Positions 44,246 to 53,286 are shown, counted from the stretch's first letter. The stretch: DNA of 64,000 bases from JAAXHB01 sp965221635 (GCA_965221635.1 OZ244902.1:2790001-2854000), one strand, 5' to 3'. Program-made: numbers and translations. Notes: generated by a model not told the origin, from the sequence alone.

Positions 44246-44278
44246 ATTGTAGAACAGCACTGTTGGGGCCCCGGTCAA
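44246..44278 (-). promoter_or_regulatory. Putative promoter and inverted-repeat operator of the M20 gene
   Basis: On the minus strand TTGACC (44278-44273) and TACAAT (44251-44246) flank AACAG-CA-CTGTT (44253-44264), a 5+2+5 inverted repeat. The spacer is long (21 nt), so the -35 is uncertain. A repressor on the repeat would block the promoter. TACAAT lies 7 nt before ATG 44238, predicting a leaderless mRNA. Confidence 0.35.
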
Positions 44279-44374
44279 GCCGACGCCTTCACCGCCCAGG
44301 CTTGCGGGCCGCTTCGGCGGTGATCTGTTCGGCCGCGGCCAAGGCTTGCTTGGGGAACGCCGCCGAGGTGGAGT

Positions 44375-45019
44375 TCAGATCCACACTTCAAGCGCCGGGC
44401 TCACGGTTTGCACCTTCAGGTGACGTGCCCTGGCGATCTTGTGCCCGTCGAGGTAAACGTCGAGCCCTCGACCCAGGTCGAACTCCGCTTCGGTGATGCG
44501 CCGCTGCGACACCGCCGGATGGGGCAGATGGGTGCCCGATTCCAACCTTCGACGGGCCGCCAGGCGCACCCGCAGCGACGGGTTGGCGTCGAGCACATCG
44601 AGGCGGCCGTCGCCGGGGTGTGCTCGGGGCGCCACGTTCCAGGCGCCCATGAAGGAGGCGTTGGCCACCACCAGCACCCGGCCCCGCCACAAGCGCCGAC
44701 GCGCCACCAAATGAGCCACGAACCAGTGCGGCCGGCCGTCGATGTGTACCCGCGCCGCGTCGGCAGTGACCTTCACGGCTGCCTGCTTCGTTCCGGCCGT
44801 GGCCGCCGTCGCGGCGCCCGGTGCCAGGCCCAGTGTTCGGGCGAGGTCACCCCCGGTCAGCGCCACCGCAACGGGCAGGCTCTCGTCCCGGCTCGCAGCG
44901 TCCGCGAGCAACTCGGCCGCGGCGGCGTCGGAATCAACTGTGTTGAGCCCCTCGGGACGACTTCCCTCAGCCTCCCAGTTGACGCCCCAACCAACCCTGG
45001 CGCGTCGGTCCTCAATCAC
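44375..45019 (-). CDS. Orphan DAGK/YegS-like C-terminal domain protein
   Basis: A 214-residue protein. From about residue 95 it reads like the second domain of diacylglycerol/lipid kinases: RGRVLVVANASFMGAWNVAP, DGRLDVL, SGTHLPHPAV and GLDVYLDGHKIARARHLKV. The N-terminal nucleotide-binding domain with its GGDGT motif is missing; instead there is an unrelated 90-residue Ala-rich part. It may be a lipid-binding remnant or regulator rather than an active kinase. GTG start overlaps the helicase stop by 8 nt, so it is the last gene of the tat-helicase operon. Confidence 0.65.
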   Translation of the reverse strand: MIEDRRARVGWGVNWEAEGSRPEGLNTVDSDAAAAELLADAASRDESLPVAVALTGGDLARTLGLAPGAATAATAGTKQAAVKVTADAARVHIDGRPHWFVAHLVARRRLWRGRVLVVANASFMGAWNVAPRAHPGDGRLDVLDANPSLRVRLAARRRLESGTHLPHPAVSQRRITEAEFDLGRGLDVYLDGHKIARARHLKVQTVSPALEVWI

Positions 45020-47537
45020 CGACGACGCCTTGCAGAGAATCGACAGATGCTTGCGACCGCACCGGCTCGTGCTGCTCGTCGGCGCCGAAGGTGGTGCCGA
45101 GGGTGGTCAGGTCACCGTTCGAGTCGGCCCCGACGCCCGGGCCTGTCGCCAGGTCAGCGTTGCGGGCCAGCTCATGGTCGGTTTCCGCAACTCCTGCGGT
45201 CGCCAAACCAGGGTCGGTTGTGACAGCGCCGTTGGTCGCCAGGGCAGCGTCGGTGGCGGTTATCGGATCCGGCGCCAACTGGAGGTGTCCGGATGCCTCC
45301 ACCACTCCCCTGTTGAGCGCGGCTGCCACCTTGCGGCATTGGCGTGACGTTGCCGGGTTCGGCGACGCCGCCGCGATCGTGCGGGCCAGGTCAACGATTT
45401 GCTTCACGTTGCGCACGAACTCGCCCGCCGACAAGGGCCGCGCACGCGACCGGCCACGAGGCGCCGACCCGGACTCGGGCAGAAGCTCGTGCAGGTCGGC
45501 GCCCTCGGCCCAGCGGTAGGCCAAGGCGGCGAAGCCGGTGTCCGCGGGGCGGGTGAGCGGCAGGTGATGGCGGCGTTCGGTTTCGATGATCTCATCGACG
45601 AGTTCGGTGATGCGCACGATCCGCTCCCATGCCCGCTCCGAGGGCACCCAGCCCGGCGCGCCAGGCCCTGCGCTGCGATGTTCGTACACCAGCGTGGACA
45701 GCACTGCCGCCAACTCCGGCGCCGACAGCTCGTTAAGCAGACCCTCCTGCAGCACCTCGGCGATCACCAGGTCTCGTTCGTGGTACACCCGCGACACCAA
45801 ATCCCCGGTGGGTGACGGCGACCACCCGTTCAGGTGTCCTCGTTCACGCAGAACCCCGGCCACCGCATCAAAGCGACGAGCCATCGAGTCGCGTCCTTTG
45901 GGGCGCCGGCGACGCGGCCTGGGGGCCTGTCGTCCCTTACGGTCTGCGGGTCGTCCCTGGGACGCAGCATCACCGCCCGGTTCGGCTCGGTGGCCGGGCT
46001 CCGGGTTGCTGCGGTCTTGCTGGTACTGGCCGAAGGAACGCTCCATCAGATCGCGGGCACCTTCGGGACTCATGCGGCCCAGCAGATTCGCCACCATGTT
46101 GTAGTTGGGCCTAAACGCCGACTCCAGGCGGAACGACCGGCTCGAAACCAGGTTCGCGACCTCGGCGAAGCGAACGAACGGCGACCACAACACCAGCGCA
46201 TGCCCACGGCTGTCGATGCCGCGTCGACCCGCTCGGCCCGACAGCTGCGAATACTCCGCCGGGGTGAGCTTCGCCTTGCGTATGCCGTTGAACTTGGACA
46301 GCTTCTCGATGACCACGCTGCGCGCCGGCATGTTGATTCCCAATGCCAGCGTCTCGGTGGCGAACACCACCTTGATGTGCCCCGCCGTGAAGCAGCGCTC
46401 CACGATCTCCTTGAACGCAGGAACGAGACCGGCATGATGCGCAGCCACTCCATTGCGCACCATGTCGGCCCAACGATCCACATGGAGGGCCTCACGATCG
46501 GCGGGGCTCAGCCCGGCCAGGCCCGACTCGATCTCCGCGGAGATCGCTTCCGCCTCGTGGGGGGCAACCAGCGCGCCCGCCGAGGCGGCGAGGCGAGCCG
46601 CGGATTTGTCGCAACCGGCTCGGCTGAACGTGAACCAGATCGCGGGAAGCAACTCGCGCTCCCCCATCTCTGCCACCAGGGCGTCCTGACGAGGGGTTTG
46701 CCAAGGCAGGCGGCGAAGCACCTCACGGCTCGCGCCGCGATGGTTGCGGCCCCGGTGGCCTTTCGGGTGACGCGTGCCGCTGGTTAGCAACGCCTTGGGA
46801 ACGTCGAACTTGGCGCCTGCGGGATTGGGCCGGGCGTTGTTGCCGACGAGCACCTCCACGAGTTGGGGAACACGGCTGCGCCGCCTGCTCACCGCGTACA
46901 GGTTCGTCAACGGAACCGGGCGGCGGGTCTCGGCAACCACGCCGAACTCGCCTCGCACCTTCTGCAACCAGCCGCCAAGCTCGTCGTGGTTGGAGACCGT
47001 GGCGGACAGGCACACCAGCCGCACCGACCGCGGCAGGTGCAGGATCACCTCCTCCCACACCGGGCCCCGGTAGGTGTCGGCCAGAAAGTGAACCTCGTCG
47101 AGCACCACCACGCCGAGGCGTTTGTCCACACCGTTTCGGTACAGCATGTTGCGCAGCACCTCGGTGGTCATCACCACCACCGCAGCGTCGGCGTTGATGG
47201 CGTTGTCGCCGGTGAGCAGACCCACCCGCGATGAGCCCAGACGAAGCGCCAGGTCGCGGTACTTCTGGTTGGACAGCGCCTTGATGGGCGTGGTGTAAAA
47301 CGCCCGACCGTCGGCTGCGAGGGCCCTGTCGATGGCGTGTTCGGCCACCAGGGTCTTGCCCGATCCCGTGGGCGCCGAAACCAGCACCGACCGCTGCGCG
47401 TCGAGATGGCCGATCGCGGCTCTCTGAAAGTCGTCGAGCACCAGTTTGGAAGCGGCGTCCGGTTCGCCCGCCGGTTGCGCAACCGTGCCGAGTGCGCTCA
47501 CCGCGGGCGCCCCGCCGGTCGGATCAGCCCGGCTCAC
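45012..47537 (-). CDS. helY: Ski2-like superfamily II RNA helicase (HelY-like)
   Basis: ATP-dependent helicase of 841 residues. Motif I APTGSGKT (55-62), TTPIKALSNQKY, DEVH box (147-150), SAT (178-180) and motif VI QLSGRAGRRGID are intact. An Arg-rich insert (about 535-560) is specific to this protein. In mycobacteria helY also follows tatA-tatC behind the paf genes, the same order as here. The GTG start overlaps the tatC stop by 4 nt. Confidence 0.93.
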   Translation of the reverse strand: MSRADPTGGAPAVSALGTVAQPAGEPDAASKLVLDDFQRAAIGHLDAQRSVLVSAPTGSGKTLVAEHAIDRALAADGRAFYTTPIKALSNQKYRDLALRLGSSRVGLLTGDNAINADAAVVVMTTEVLRNMLYRNGVDKRLGVVVLDEVHFLADTYRGPVWEEVILHLPRSVRLVCLSATVSNHDELGGWLQKVRGEFGVVAETRRPVPLTNLYAVSRRRSRVPQLVEVLVGNNARPNPAGAKFDVPKALLTSGTRHPKGHRGRNHRGASREVLRRLPWQTPRQDALVAEMGERELLPAIWFTFSRAGCDKSAARLAASAGALVAPHEAEAISAEIESGLAGLSPADREALHVDRWADMVRNGVAAHHAGLVPAFKEIVERCFTAGHIKVVFATETLALGINMPARSVVIEKLSKFNGIRKAKLTPAEYSQLSGRAGRRGIDSRGHALVLWSPFVRFAEVANLVSSRSFRLESAFRPNYNMVANLLGRMSPEGARDLMERSFGQYQQDRSNPEPGHRAEPGGDAASQGRPADRKGRQAPRPRRRRPKGRDSMARRFDAVAGVLRERGHLNGWSPSPTGDLVSRVYHERDLVIAEVLQEGLLNELSAPELAAVLSTLVYEHRSAGPGAPGWVPSERAWERIVRITELVDEIIETERRHHLPLTRPADTGFAALAYRWAEGADLHELLPESGSAPRGRSRARPLSAGEFVRNVKQIVDLARTIAAASPNPATSRQCRKVAAALNRGVVEASGHLQLAPDPITATDAALATNGAVTTDPGLATAGVAETDHELARNADLATGPGVGADSNGDLTTLGTTFGADEQHEPVRSQASVDSLQGVVGD

Positions 47538-48409
47538 GATTCCGAGGTTGCCGCGTTGTCTGAGGCTGTCGCGTCATCCGACGCTGTTGCCTCGTTTTCG
47601 CGGCGACGTTGACGACGCAGCGACAGCAGCCCGTATGCGATCGACACCTCGTAGAAGAAGTACATGGGCAGCGAAAGCGCCATAAGCGTGAACGGGTCGC
47701 CGCTTGGTGTGATCACCGCCACCAGCACCACGATCCCCACAATCGAATACGAGCGGTTCTTGCGCAAGGTTCGGTTCTTCACCAACCCCACCGCTTGCAG
47801 CGCGATCAGCGCAATCGGGAACTGAAACGCGATCCCGAACGCCACCATCATCTTCACCACGAAACCCAGGTAGCGCTGAGGGCTGAACAGCGAAATCAGG
47901 TCGTCGCCGCCGATCACCGCCAGAAAATCGAGCGCTCTCGGCAGGCTCCAGTAGGCCAGGCCCGCACCCAAAAAGAACAGCATCATCCCGCCAAGCACGA
48001 ACGGCGCCGCGTAGCGCTTCTCGTGCTTGTACAAGCCGGGCGCAACGAAACGCCACACCTGCCACAGCACCACCGGCATGGCCAGCGCCAAACCGCCGTA
48101 ACCGGCCACCGTGAGGCGCACGCTGAACGGCTCGAGCGGATCGGTGACGAACAGGTTGCATCCCCCGTCGGGGCCGAACAGGCCCGAGTCGATGCGCTCC
48201 TCGATCGGGAACGTCCGACAGTAGGGACGCAACAGGAAATCCAGGATGTACGGGTAGAACACCCAACAGACGATCGCTCCGAGCACCACCGCGATGATCG
48301 ACCTGATCAGCCGGGTTCGCAGTTCGGTGAGGTGCTCCATGAGGGTCATGTGACCGTCATGGTCCGGCGGTGGCGTGACGCGCTTGCTGCGGCGCCTCCA
48401 CAGTCTCAT
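47534..48409 (-). CDS. tatC: Sec-independent protein translocase TatC
   Basis: Polytopic receptor of the twin-arginine pathway. MTLMEHLTELRTRLIRS is the conserved cytoplasmic N-terminus; six hydrophobic segments follow, with the FSVRLTVAGYGGLALAMPVV and FLGAGLAYWSLPRALDFL regions typical of TatC. The 291 residues include a charged tail with a short ASDDATASDNAATSES repeat. It is downstream of a TatA/B gene and overlaps the helicase. Confidence 0.97.
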   Translation of the reverse strand: MRLWRRRSKRVTPPPDHDGHMTLMEHLTELRTRLIRSIIAVVLGAIVCWVFYPYILDFLLRPYCRTFPIEERIDSGLFGPDGGCNLFVTDPLEPFSVRLTVAGYGGLALAMPVVLWQVWRFVAPGLYKHEKRYAAPFVLGGMMLFFLGAGLAYWSLPRALDFLAVIGGDDLISLFSPQRYLGFVVKMMVAFGIAFQFPIALIALQAVGLVKNRTLRKNRSYSIVGIVVLVAVITPSGDPFTLMALSLPMYFFYEVSIAYGLLSLRRQRRRENEATASDDATASDNAATSES

Positions 48410-48469
48410 GGCGTCACCGGAGGCTGGTGCGGGCCAGGCGTCATGTGATGGTGCCTGCTCGGAGGGAAC

Positions 48470-49051
48470 CTATTGGTTCGAGCGTTCGCCGTCGCCCCCG
48501 TCAGACTCGGCGTTGCCCGCGTCGGGGTCGGCGTTGCCCACATCGGCGTTTTCCACGTCAGCGTTGCCCACGTCGCTTTGTTCCGCAGGTTGGGGCGCGT
48601 CCGAGGCAGGCGTTTTAGTGTCGGTTGGTGGGGGTGACTGCCGCGTGGCGGCGGCCTGCGAATCCGCCGCAGTGGCGGGGCTTGCGGCATGGCTGGGAGG
48701 GCTTGCGCTTTGCGCCTCGGCCTTTTCTCCGTAGGAGCCCACCGCGGGCCTCTCGGCAGTTCCAGAGGCTTTCTGCTGGGTTGTGGCATTGCCCGATGCG
48801 GGGGGCTTCGAACCCGAAACCGGGCGTGGGGTTGGCTTGCGCGGGTCGGCAGCGGCGAGGGTGGCCTTGGTCTCGCGAATGGGTTCCTCCACCACCTCAC
48901 GCATTTCCTGGCGGAAACCGCTTGAGATGCGGCGTATTTCGCCCACCACTCGTCCAACCTGGCGCACAGCGGCGGGGAGCTTGGTGGGGCCCAGCACCAG
49001 CAATCCCACAAGCAGGATCACCAGCAACTCGGCGGATCCTACGTTGCCCAC
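48470..49051 (-). CDS. tatB: TatA/TatB family translocase component
   Basis: A 193-residue single-span Tat subunit: hydrophobic residues 4-22 (ELLVILLVGLLVLGPTKLP), the Gly-Pro hinge, and an amphipathic helix (VRQVGRVVGEIRRISSGF). Length and helix suggest TatB rather than TatA, but in Actinobacteria the two are hard to tell apart; no second Tat gene is in the window. The rest is a disordered Pro/Ala/Ser tail ending in 15-bp-repeat-encoded NADV units. Confidence 0.88.
   Translation of the reverse strand: MGNVGSAELLVILLVGLLVLGPTKLPAAVRQVGRVVGEIRRISSGFRQEMREVVEEPIRETKATLAAADPRKPTPRPVSGSKPPASGNATTQQKASGTAERPAVGSYGEKAEAQSASPPSHAASPATAADSQAAATRQSPPPTDTKTPASDAPQPAEQSDVGNADVENADVGNADPDAGNAESDGGDGERSNQ
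48512..48577 (-). repeat. 15-bp tandem repeat in the 3' end of the TatA/B gene
   Basis: Units of the form GTTGCCCACGTCGGC on the plus strand start at 48512, 48533, 48548 and 48563, with a 6-bp interruption after the first. They encode (V/D)GNAD-like residues in the disordered tail. Confidence 0.8.
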
Positions 49052-49096
49052 CTGTTCAGCCTACCGACAAGCCCCGTTGAGGCTGCCGGAACGGGC

Positions 49097-49369
49097 TCAT
49101 CGCTGTGGCACGCCGTCGGTGGGCAGCGCCCGGGTGCTTCGGGGCAGTCCCTTGGCCAGCCTGGATGCCGCGTCGCCGCTTGACACAGCGTGTGCGCCAA
49201 CTGTGGCGGCGCGCCGGGTCAGCTCGTGACCGGCAACCATCGCCGCCTTGCACTTGCGCACCTCGGCTCGGAGCTCCACCGCGGCGCGCGCCACCGCCGA
49301 GAGGGCCACCACAAGCACCCACAGCGCTGCGATGCTCACCAGCGCAGGCGCAATCAGCCACCAACTCAT
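49097..49369 (-). CDS. Small single-span membrane protein
   Basis: A 90-residue protein with a hydrophobic N-terminus (about residues 3-28, MSWWLIAPALVSIAALWVLV) followed by a basic helical part and a Ser/Ala-rich tail. Not recognised; it sits directly before the TatA/B gene on the same strand, as do small membrane proteins next to tat genes in other Actinobacteria. ATG 49369 is preceded by AGGATTGG. Could assist or regulate the translocase, but that is only inferred from position. Confidence 0.6.
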   Translation of the reverse strand: MSWWLIAPALVSIAALWVLVVALSAVARAAVELRAEVRKCKAAMVAGHELTRRAATVGAHAVSSGDAASRLAKGLPRSTRALPTDGVPQR

Positions 49370-49440
49370 CAACCAATCCTAAATCTCCGCCGCGCCGCGA
49401 GGGTGCGCTGGGAAGGTCGGCGAGCCGGGCAAAATGTGGG

Positions 49441-50193
49441 GTGGCCACGCGGATCGCCAGCTTGTTGGCAGCGCCCATCGGCTTCGCTCATCGCGGTGGA
49501 CGCGCTCACGCCCCCGACAACACCCTGGAGGCGTTCAGGCTTGCTCACGAAATGGGCGCCACCGGCATGGAGACCGATGCCCGGGTGACCGCCGATGGGC
49601 AGATCGTGTTGACCCATGACGACACGCTTGGCGCCGGCAGGGCACTGCGAATGTTGCGCCTTGGTGGACGCCGGGTGTCGAGCCTGCGGCGCGACGAGAT
49701 TCCCGACGAGGTGCCGACTTTGGGGGACTACTACGCCCACCTCGGCACCGGCCTGCCCTTGAGCGTGGACGTGAAGGACCCCGCCGCCTTCGACCCACTG
49801 GTGCGAGTGGCTCGAAGCCATGACGCCACTGCTCAGCTGTGGCTGTGCCACGACGACCTCGACCTGCTTGCCTCGTGGCGGGCGGTGGTGCCCGAGGCGA
49901 AACTGGTTCACTCCACCCGCCCCGAGCGGCTCACCGGCGGCCACGAGCCCCACGCCGCCCGGTTGGCTCGCCTCGGCGTCGACGCGATCAATTTTCGACA
50001 CGACGCCTGGAGCGGGGGCCTGGTGACGCTGTATCACCGTTTCGGCGTGTTGGCGCTGGGATGGGACGCGCAGCACACCCATCAGATAGCGGAGCTGGTG
50101 GACGCCGGAATAGACGGCTTCTACAGCGACCACGTTGACCGGATCGTCATGGTGCTGGCTGCCATGCGCGGCCAGGACAATCCGAGGGCCTAG
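49441..50193 (+). CDS. Glycerophosphodiester phosphodiesterase family protein
   Basis: Hydrolyses glycerophosphodiesters to glycerol 3-phosphate and an alcohol. GFAHRGGRAHAPDNTLEAF contains the catalytic His and Arg, METDARVTADGQIVLTHDD the metal-binding Glu/Asp and the second His, and SVDVKD the third acidic ligand. 250 residues. The start is GTG 49441; the frame is open 112 codons upstream but that part is antisense to the small membrane gene. It interrupts the minus-strand block and its TAG shares CTAG with the lepB stop. Confidence 0.9.
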   Translation: MATRIASLLAAPIGFAHRGGRAHAPDNTLEAFRLAHEMGATGMETDARVTADGQIVLTHDDTLGAGRALRMLRLGGRRVSSLRRDEIPDEVPTLGDYYAHLGTGLPLSVDVKDPAAFDPLVRVARSHDATAQLWLCHDDLDLLASWRAVVPEAKLVHSTRPERLTGGHEPHAARLARLGVDAINFRHDAWSGGLVTLYHRFGVLALGWDAQHTHQIAELVDAGIDGFYSDHVDRIVMVLAAMRGQDNPRA

Positions 50194-51032
50194 TCGATGC
50201 CTCCGACGCGGCTTGGGGGCCAGTAACGGGCAACGGTTCGGGCAACCACCGAATCCGCGTCCACCGGGCCGAACCAGCGACTGTCGCGGCTTTGGCTGCG
50301 GTTGTCGCCCAGCACGAAGATGGTGCCCTCGGGCACGCGGCAGAAGTCCGGCGCCGCTGGGTTGGCGCAACCTCTGATCAACGCCAAGGGCACCGTGGCG
50401 TTGCCGGTCGGCACGTACGGCTCGTCCATCGGGCTGCCGTCCACATGGAGCTGCCCGTCTCGAAACTCGACCGTTTCGCCGGCAACCGCCACCACCCGCT
50501 TCACCAGGTGATCGATGCCCGACAAGTCCATGGTGGCTTCGGGCTTCCTGAAGATCACGATGTCGCCGGGGCTGATGTCCTCGGGCCCGTAACCCAGCTT
50601 GTAAGCAAGCACACGGTCACCGACCTGCAAGGTTGGCTCCATCGACACGCTGGGGATCGTGTACGCCTCGATCACGTACGCCCTTGCCAGCAGCGCCACC
50701 GCGATCGCGGGCACGAGCAGCTTCGCCCAACCCCAAACGGCGCCGAACACCCGGGCGCGCATGTTTGGGGGCGCCTCCGGGCTGTGACCCCCAGGTTGAC
50801 GGTGCTCACCGGTCACCTCCGGGTCGGCCTGATCTTCGTGTGCGCCCAATGGCGGCGCCGAGAGGCGATGACCGTCGGCGTCGTGTGGCATTGCGGTGGC
50901 GCTCGGCTGCCCGTCCGCGGCTTCGGGGGGCCCACCTCGAGCAACTTCGTGAACAGCCTCTTGCGCGCCGACGGATGTCAGCGGCGCCGCCCAGTCCTCG
51001 GAGTGTCGGTGATGCGTGCCCGGAGCGCTCAC
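50190..51032 (-). CDS. lepB: Type I signal peptidase
   Basis: Cleaves signal peptides of exported proteins. The catalytic Ser130 lies in PSVSMEPTL and Lys178 in HLVKRVVAVAGE; GDNRSQSRDSRWFG is the conserved box E. One membrane helix (about 101-120) precedes the catalytic domain. An unusual 90-residue hydrophilic, His/Pro/Glu-rich N-terminal extension is predicted if the GTG that overlaps the pafC stop is used; ATG at residue 91 (MRARVFG) would give a conventional length. Confidence 0.94.
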   Translation of the reverse strand: MSAPGTHHRHSEDWAAPLTSVGAQEAVHEVARGGPPEAADGQPSATAMPHDADGHRLSAPPLGAHEDQADPEVTGEHRQPGGHSPEAPPNMRARVFGAVWGWAKLLVPAIAVALLARAYVIEAYTIPSVSMEPTLQVGDRVLAYKLGYGPEDISPGDIVIFRKPEATMDLSGIDHLVKRVVAVAGETVEFRDGQLHVDGSPMDEPYVPTGNATVPLALIRGCANPAAPDFCRVPEGTIFVLGDNRSQSRDSRWFGPVDADSVVARTVARYWPPSRVGGID

Positions 51033-52198
51033 CGGTACCGACTCAAGATGCGCTCAGCGGTGCCGGCACGCAGGTTCGTGATCGCCTCGTTGGCGTTCAC
51101 CACCTCGGCGTCGTGGCCGAGTTGCAGCAGCAGGCGCGCCAGCCACGGCAGGGCGCTCACTGCCAAGTCCACCTCGATGCGGCCCTCGCCGAGGTCGCGG
51201 CGATCGCTGATCGGATAGTGGTCCGCCACCCAGGACGCCTCCGGCGCCAGTCGTAGCGTGACCTGGGGTTGGGATTCGTCACGATGGAAGTTGCCGGGCT
51301 CCAACTCCGCTGGATCGCCGGCAACTTCGGTGTCGGTGACCTCCAGCGAACCGATCCTGTCCACACGAAACACCCGCAGATCTCGCGCCTGGTGGCACCA
51401 TGCCTGAAGGTACCAGGCCCCGTCCTGGCTGAACACCGCGGCCGGGTCGACGGTGCGCCGGGTGAGTTCGTCGCGGTAAAACGTGTAGTACTCGATCCTC
51501 ACCTGTCGCCTGTTGCGCACCGCCTTGCGCAACTCGTCGAGAGTGTCTGCGGGCGCGTCGCCGAGGGTGATCACCTGGATGCTGGCGTCGGTGCTCGCGT
51601 CGAAGTCACCCGAACGGATCTTGTCGGAGTACTCACGACGGGTGCCGAGACCGCGTTTGGAGTCGTTGAGCATCAGCTGCAACTTGGCCAGGGCCTGCAC
51701 CAGCGCGGCACTGCCGGCGCCTCGGTACGAGCCATCGGCAGTGTCGTCGTCGTTCTCGGTGTGATCTGCGGCGCCCAGGCCGCCCGTGCCGTCGGCGCCA
51801 TCGTTGGCGTGATCGGTGTGCGCCGTTGTGCCTGCGGCAAGCATGGCGCTGCCCGCCGTGAACAGGCGGGCGGCTTCGTCGGCGCTGAGACGGATCGGGT
51901 GTGACAGCCACCTGGGACACCTGACACGCAGATGTCGTCCGTCGGGGTTCAGTTCGATGTCCACACCCGACAGCGGATTGACGGTGCTGAAATCCTCGTG
52001 GGTGTCACGCAACAAGGTGAGATCCGAAAGCAGCAAATCGGCCGGATAGTCGAAGTGGGCTTCGATCTCCTCGAGGGAACGACCCTCAGGTGAGGCCGCC
52101 ACCCAGGGCAGCAGGCTCAGCACCCGAGCGGTGCGCTGAGCAGCGTCGAGACTTCGCCGCTGAGCCTGCGACGATGACGAATCCGGGGAGGCGGTCAA
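51029..52198 (-). CDS. pafC: WYL-domain transcriptional regulator PafC
   Basis: One half of the PafB/PafC regulator, which in mycobacteria activates DNA-damage genes independently of LexA. An N-terminal winged helix (LLPWVAASPEGRSLEEIEAHF) is followed by a WYL-type domain with the DGAWYLQAWCHQARDLRVFRV segment. A His/Asp/Gly-rich insert (about 125-155) is additional. At 389 residues it is slightly long. Third of the paf genes; its stop overlaps lepB. Confidence 0.9.
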   Translation of the reverse strand: MTASPDSSSSQAQRRSLDAAQRTARVLSLLPWVAASPEGRSLEEIEAHFDYPADLLLSDLTLLRDTHEDFSTVNPLSGVDIELNPDGRHLRVRCPRWLSHPIRLSADEAARLFTAGSAMLAAGTTAHTDHANDGADGTGGLGAADHTENDDDTADGSYRGAGSAALVQALAKLQLMLNDSKRGLGTRREYSDKIRSGDFDASTDASIQVITLGDAPADTLDELRKAVRNRRQVRIEYYTFYRDELTRRTVDPAAVFSQDGAWYLQAWCHQARDLRVFRVDRIGSLEVTDTEVAGDPAELEPGNFHRDESQPQVTLRLAPEASWVADHYPISDRRDLGEGRIEVDLAVSALPWLARLLLQLGHDAEVVNANEAITNLRAGTAERILSRYR

Positions 52199-52302
52199 TG
52201 CGTGTCACTCCCCCGGCGAGGTGGCGCCCCTGGCCCAACCATCAGGGGTTGCGGCGTGACGGTGGGCCATACGCGGGCACCCTAGCGAGAGTCCGCGAGG
52301 TG

Positions 52303-53286
52303 TCACCGCTGGGCTTCGAGCCAATCCACCATGGCGGCACGAAACTCCGCAGGCTCAAGAATCTCGGCGTGGTCGAGCAAACCGATCACGAAGCTTCGCA
52401 AGCCGTCGAAGTCCCGCACGCTCATTGTGAGCACCGACGAGCCGTCAGGCTGAGGCTCGGGTTGCACCCCGGCGCAATGCGCGGCCCATGCGCTGTGCGA
52501 CGCGTCCACCTTGATTCTCGCGGTCACCTCCGGGGCGTCGCTGTAGCTCCAGGGTTTCAGGTCGCCGAGGTCACGTCCGCTGCCGGTTGGCATGGTGGCC
52601 TTGGAGCCCTCGCTGAGGGGGGTGGTGATCCGATCCACCCGAAACAGCCGTTGTGCCTGCCGGTGGCGATCCCAGCCCTCCAGATACCAGTGCCCGCGTG
52701 TGAACGCCAGCCGCCAGGGCTCCACGTGTCTGCTCGAGGACTGCCCGCGGGCGGTTCGGTACTCGAAGCGCACCGAGCGCTTCTTGGCGTTGGCCGAGGC
52801 AAGCCCGGAAATGGTTTCGTTGAATGGCAGTTCGCCCACAATCTCGCCCGACTCCGCGGCGCTTTGGTGAGCGTCGCCGGTGTTGGCGATGCCGGTTTTG
52901 ATCTGCGCCCGGGACGGGCCCTGCACTCGGATGTGCGCGGCGGCCAGGTTGAGCGCGGCCAGTTCGTCGGGGCCGAAGCGCAGGTCGAGCTCCGCGTAGC
53001 GGTTGGGGTCGATCCAGTAGTGATCCACCGCCGGATCTCCGAACTCCCACTTTCCCACCTCGATGGGCACGTCCATGGCGAGCAGGGCGCTCTTGTCGCG
53101 CTCGAAGGTTCGCCTGAACGCGGCGTCGCTCAGATCATCGGCGTAGCCCTCGTCGTCGAGCTGGTCGCGGATCTCCTCGGCTGACAGGGGCCGCTTGGAT
53201 TTCAACAGGAGCAAGGTGAGGTTCACCAGGCGGCGCAGCTTCTGTTGGCCCGCGTTCACTGCTTCGATTGCCGGCCGGCACACCAC
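52303..53286 (-). CDS. pafB: WYL-domain transcriptional regulator PafB
   Basis: Partner of PafC. Residues 15-80 form the HTH part (KLRRLVNLTLLLLKSKRPLS..EEIRDQL), and the WYL domain contains GHWYLEGWDRHRQAQRLFRVD. At 327 residues it is typical. Several GTG codons are available at the start (53286, 53283, 53259); the first two directly adjoin. It lies 37 bp downstream of pafA. Confidence 0.9.
   Translation of the reverse strand: MVCRPAIEAVNAGQQKLRRLVNLTLLLLKSKRPLSAEEIRDQLDDEGYADDLSDAAFRRTFERDKSALLAMDVPIEVGKWEFGDPAVDHYWIDPNRYAELDLRFGPDELAALNLAAAHIRVQGPSRAQIKTGIANTGDAHQSAAESGEIVGELPFNETISGLASANAKKRSVRFEYRTARGQSSSRHVEPWRLAFTRGHWYLEGWDRHRQAQRLFRVDRITTPLSEGSKATMPTGSGRDLGDLKPWSYSDAPEVTARIKVDASHSAWAAHCAGVQPEPQPDGSSVLTMSVRDFDGLRSFVIGLLDHAEILEPAEFRAAMVDWLEAQR

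Noticed and set aside
44289..44384. Possible 31-codon minus-strand frame after the orphan DAGK-like gene
   Set aside because: It overlaps the preceding stop and reads plausibly (Ala-rich helix), but it is too short and lacks a ribosome-binding site of its own.
49105..49440. N-terminal 112-codon extension of the glycerophosphodiesterase frame
   Set aside because: It is Pro/Arg-rich and antisense to the small membrane protein gene; homology starts right after GTG 49441.
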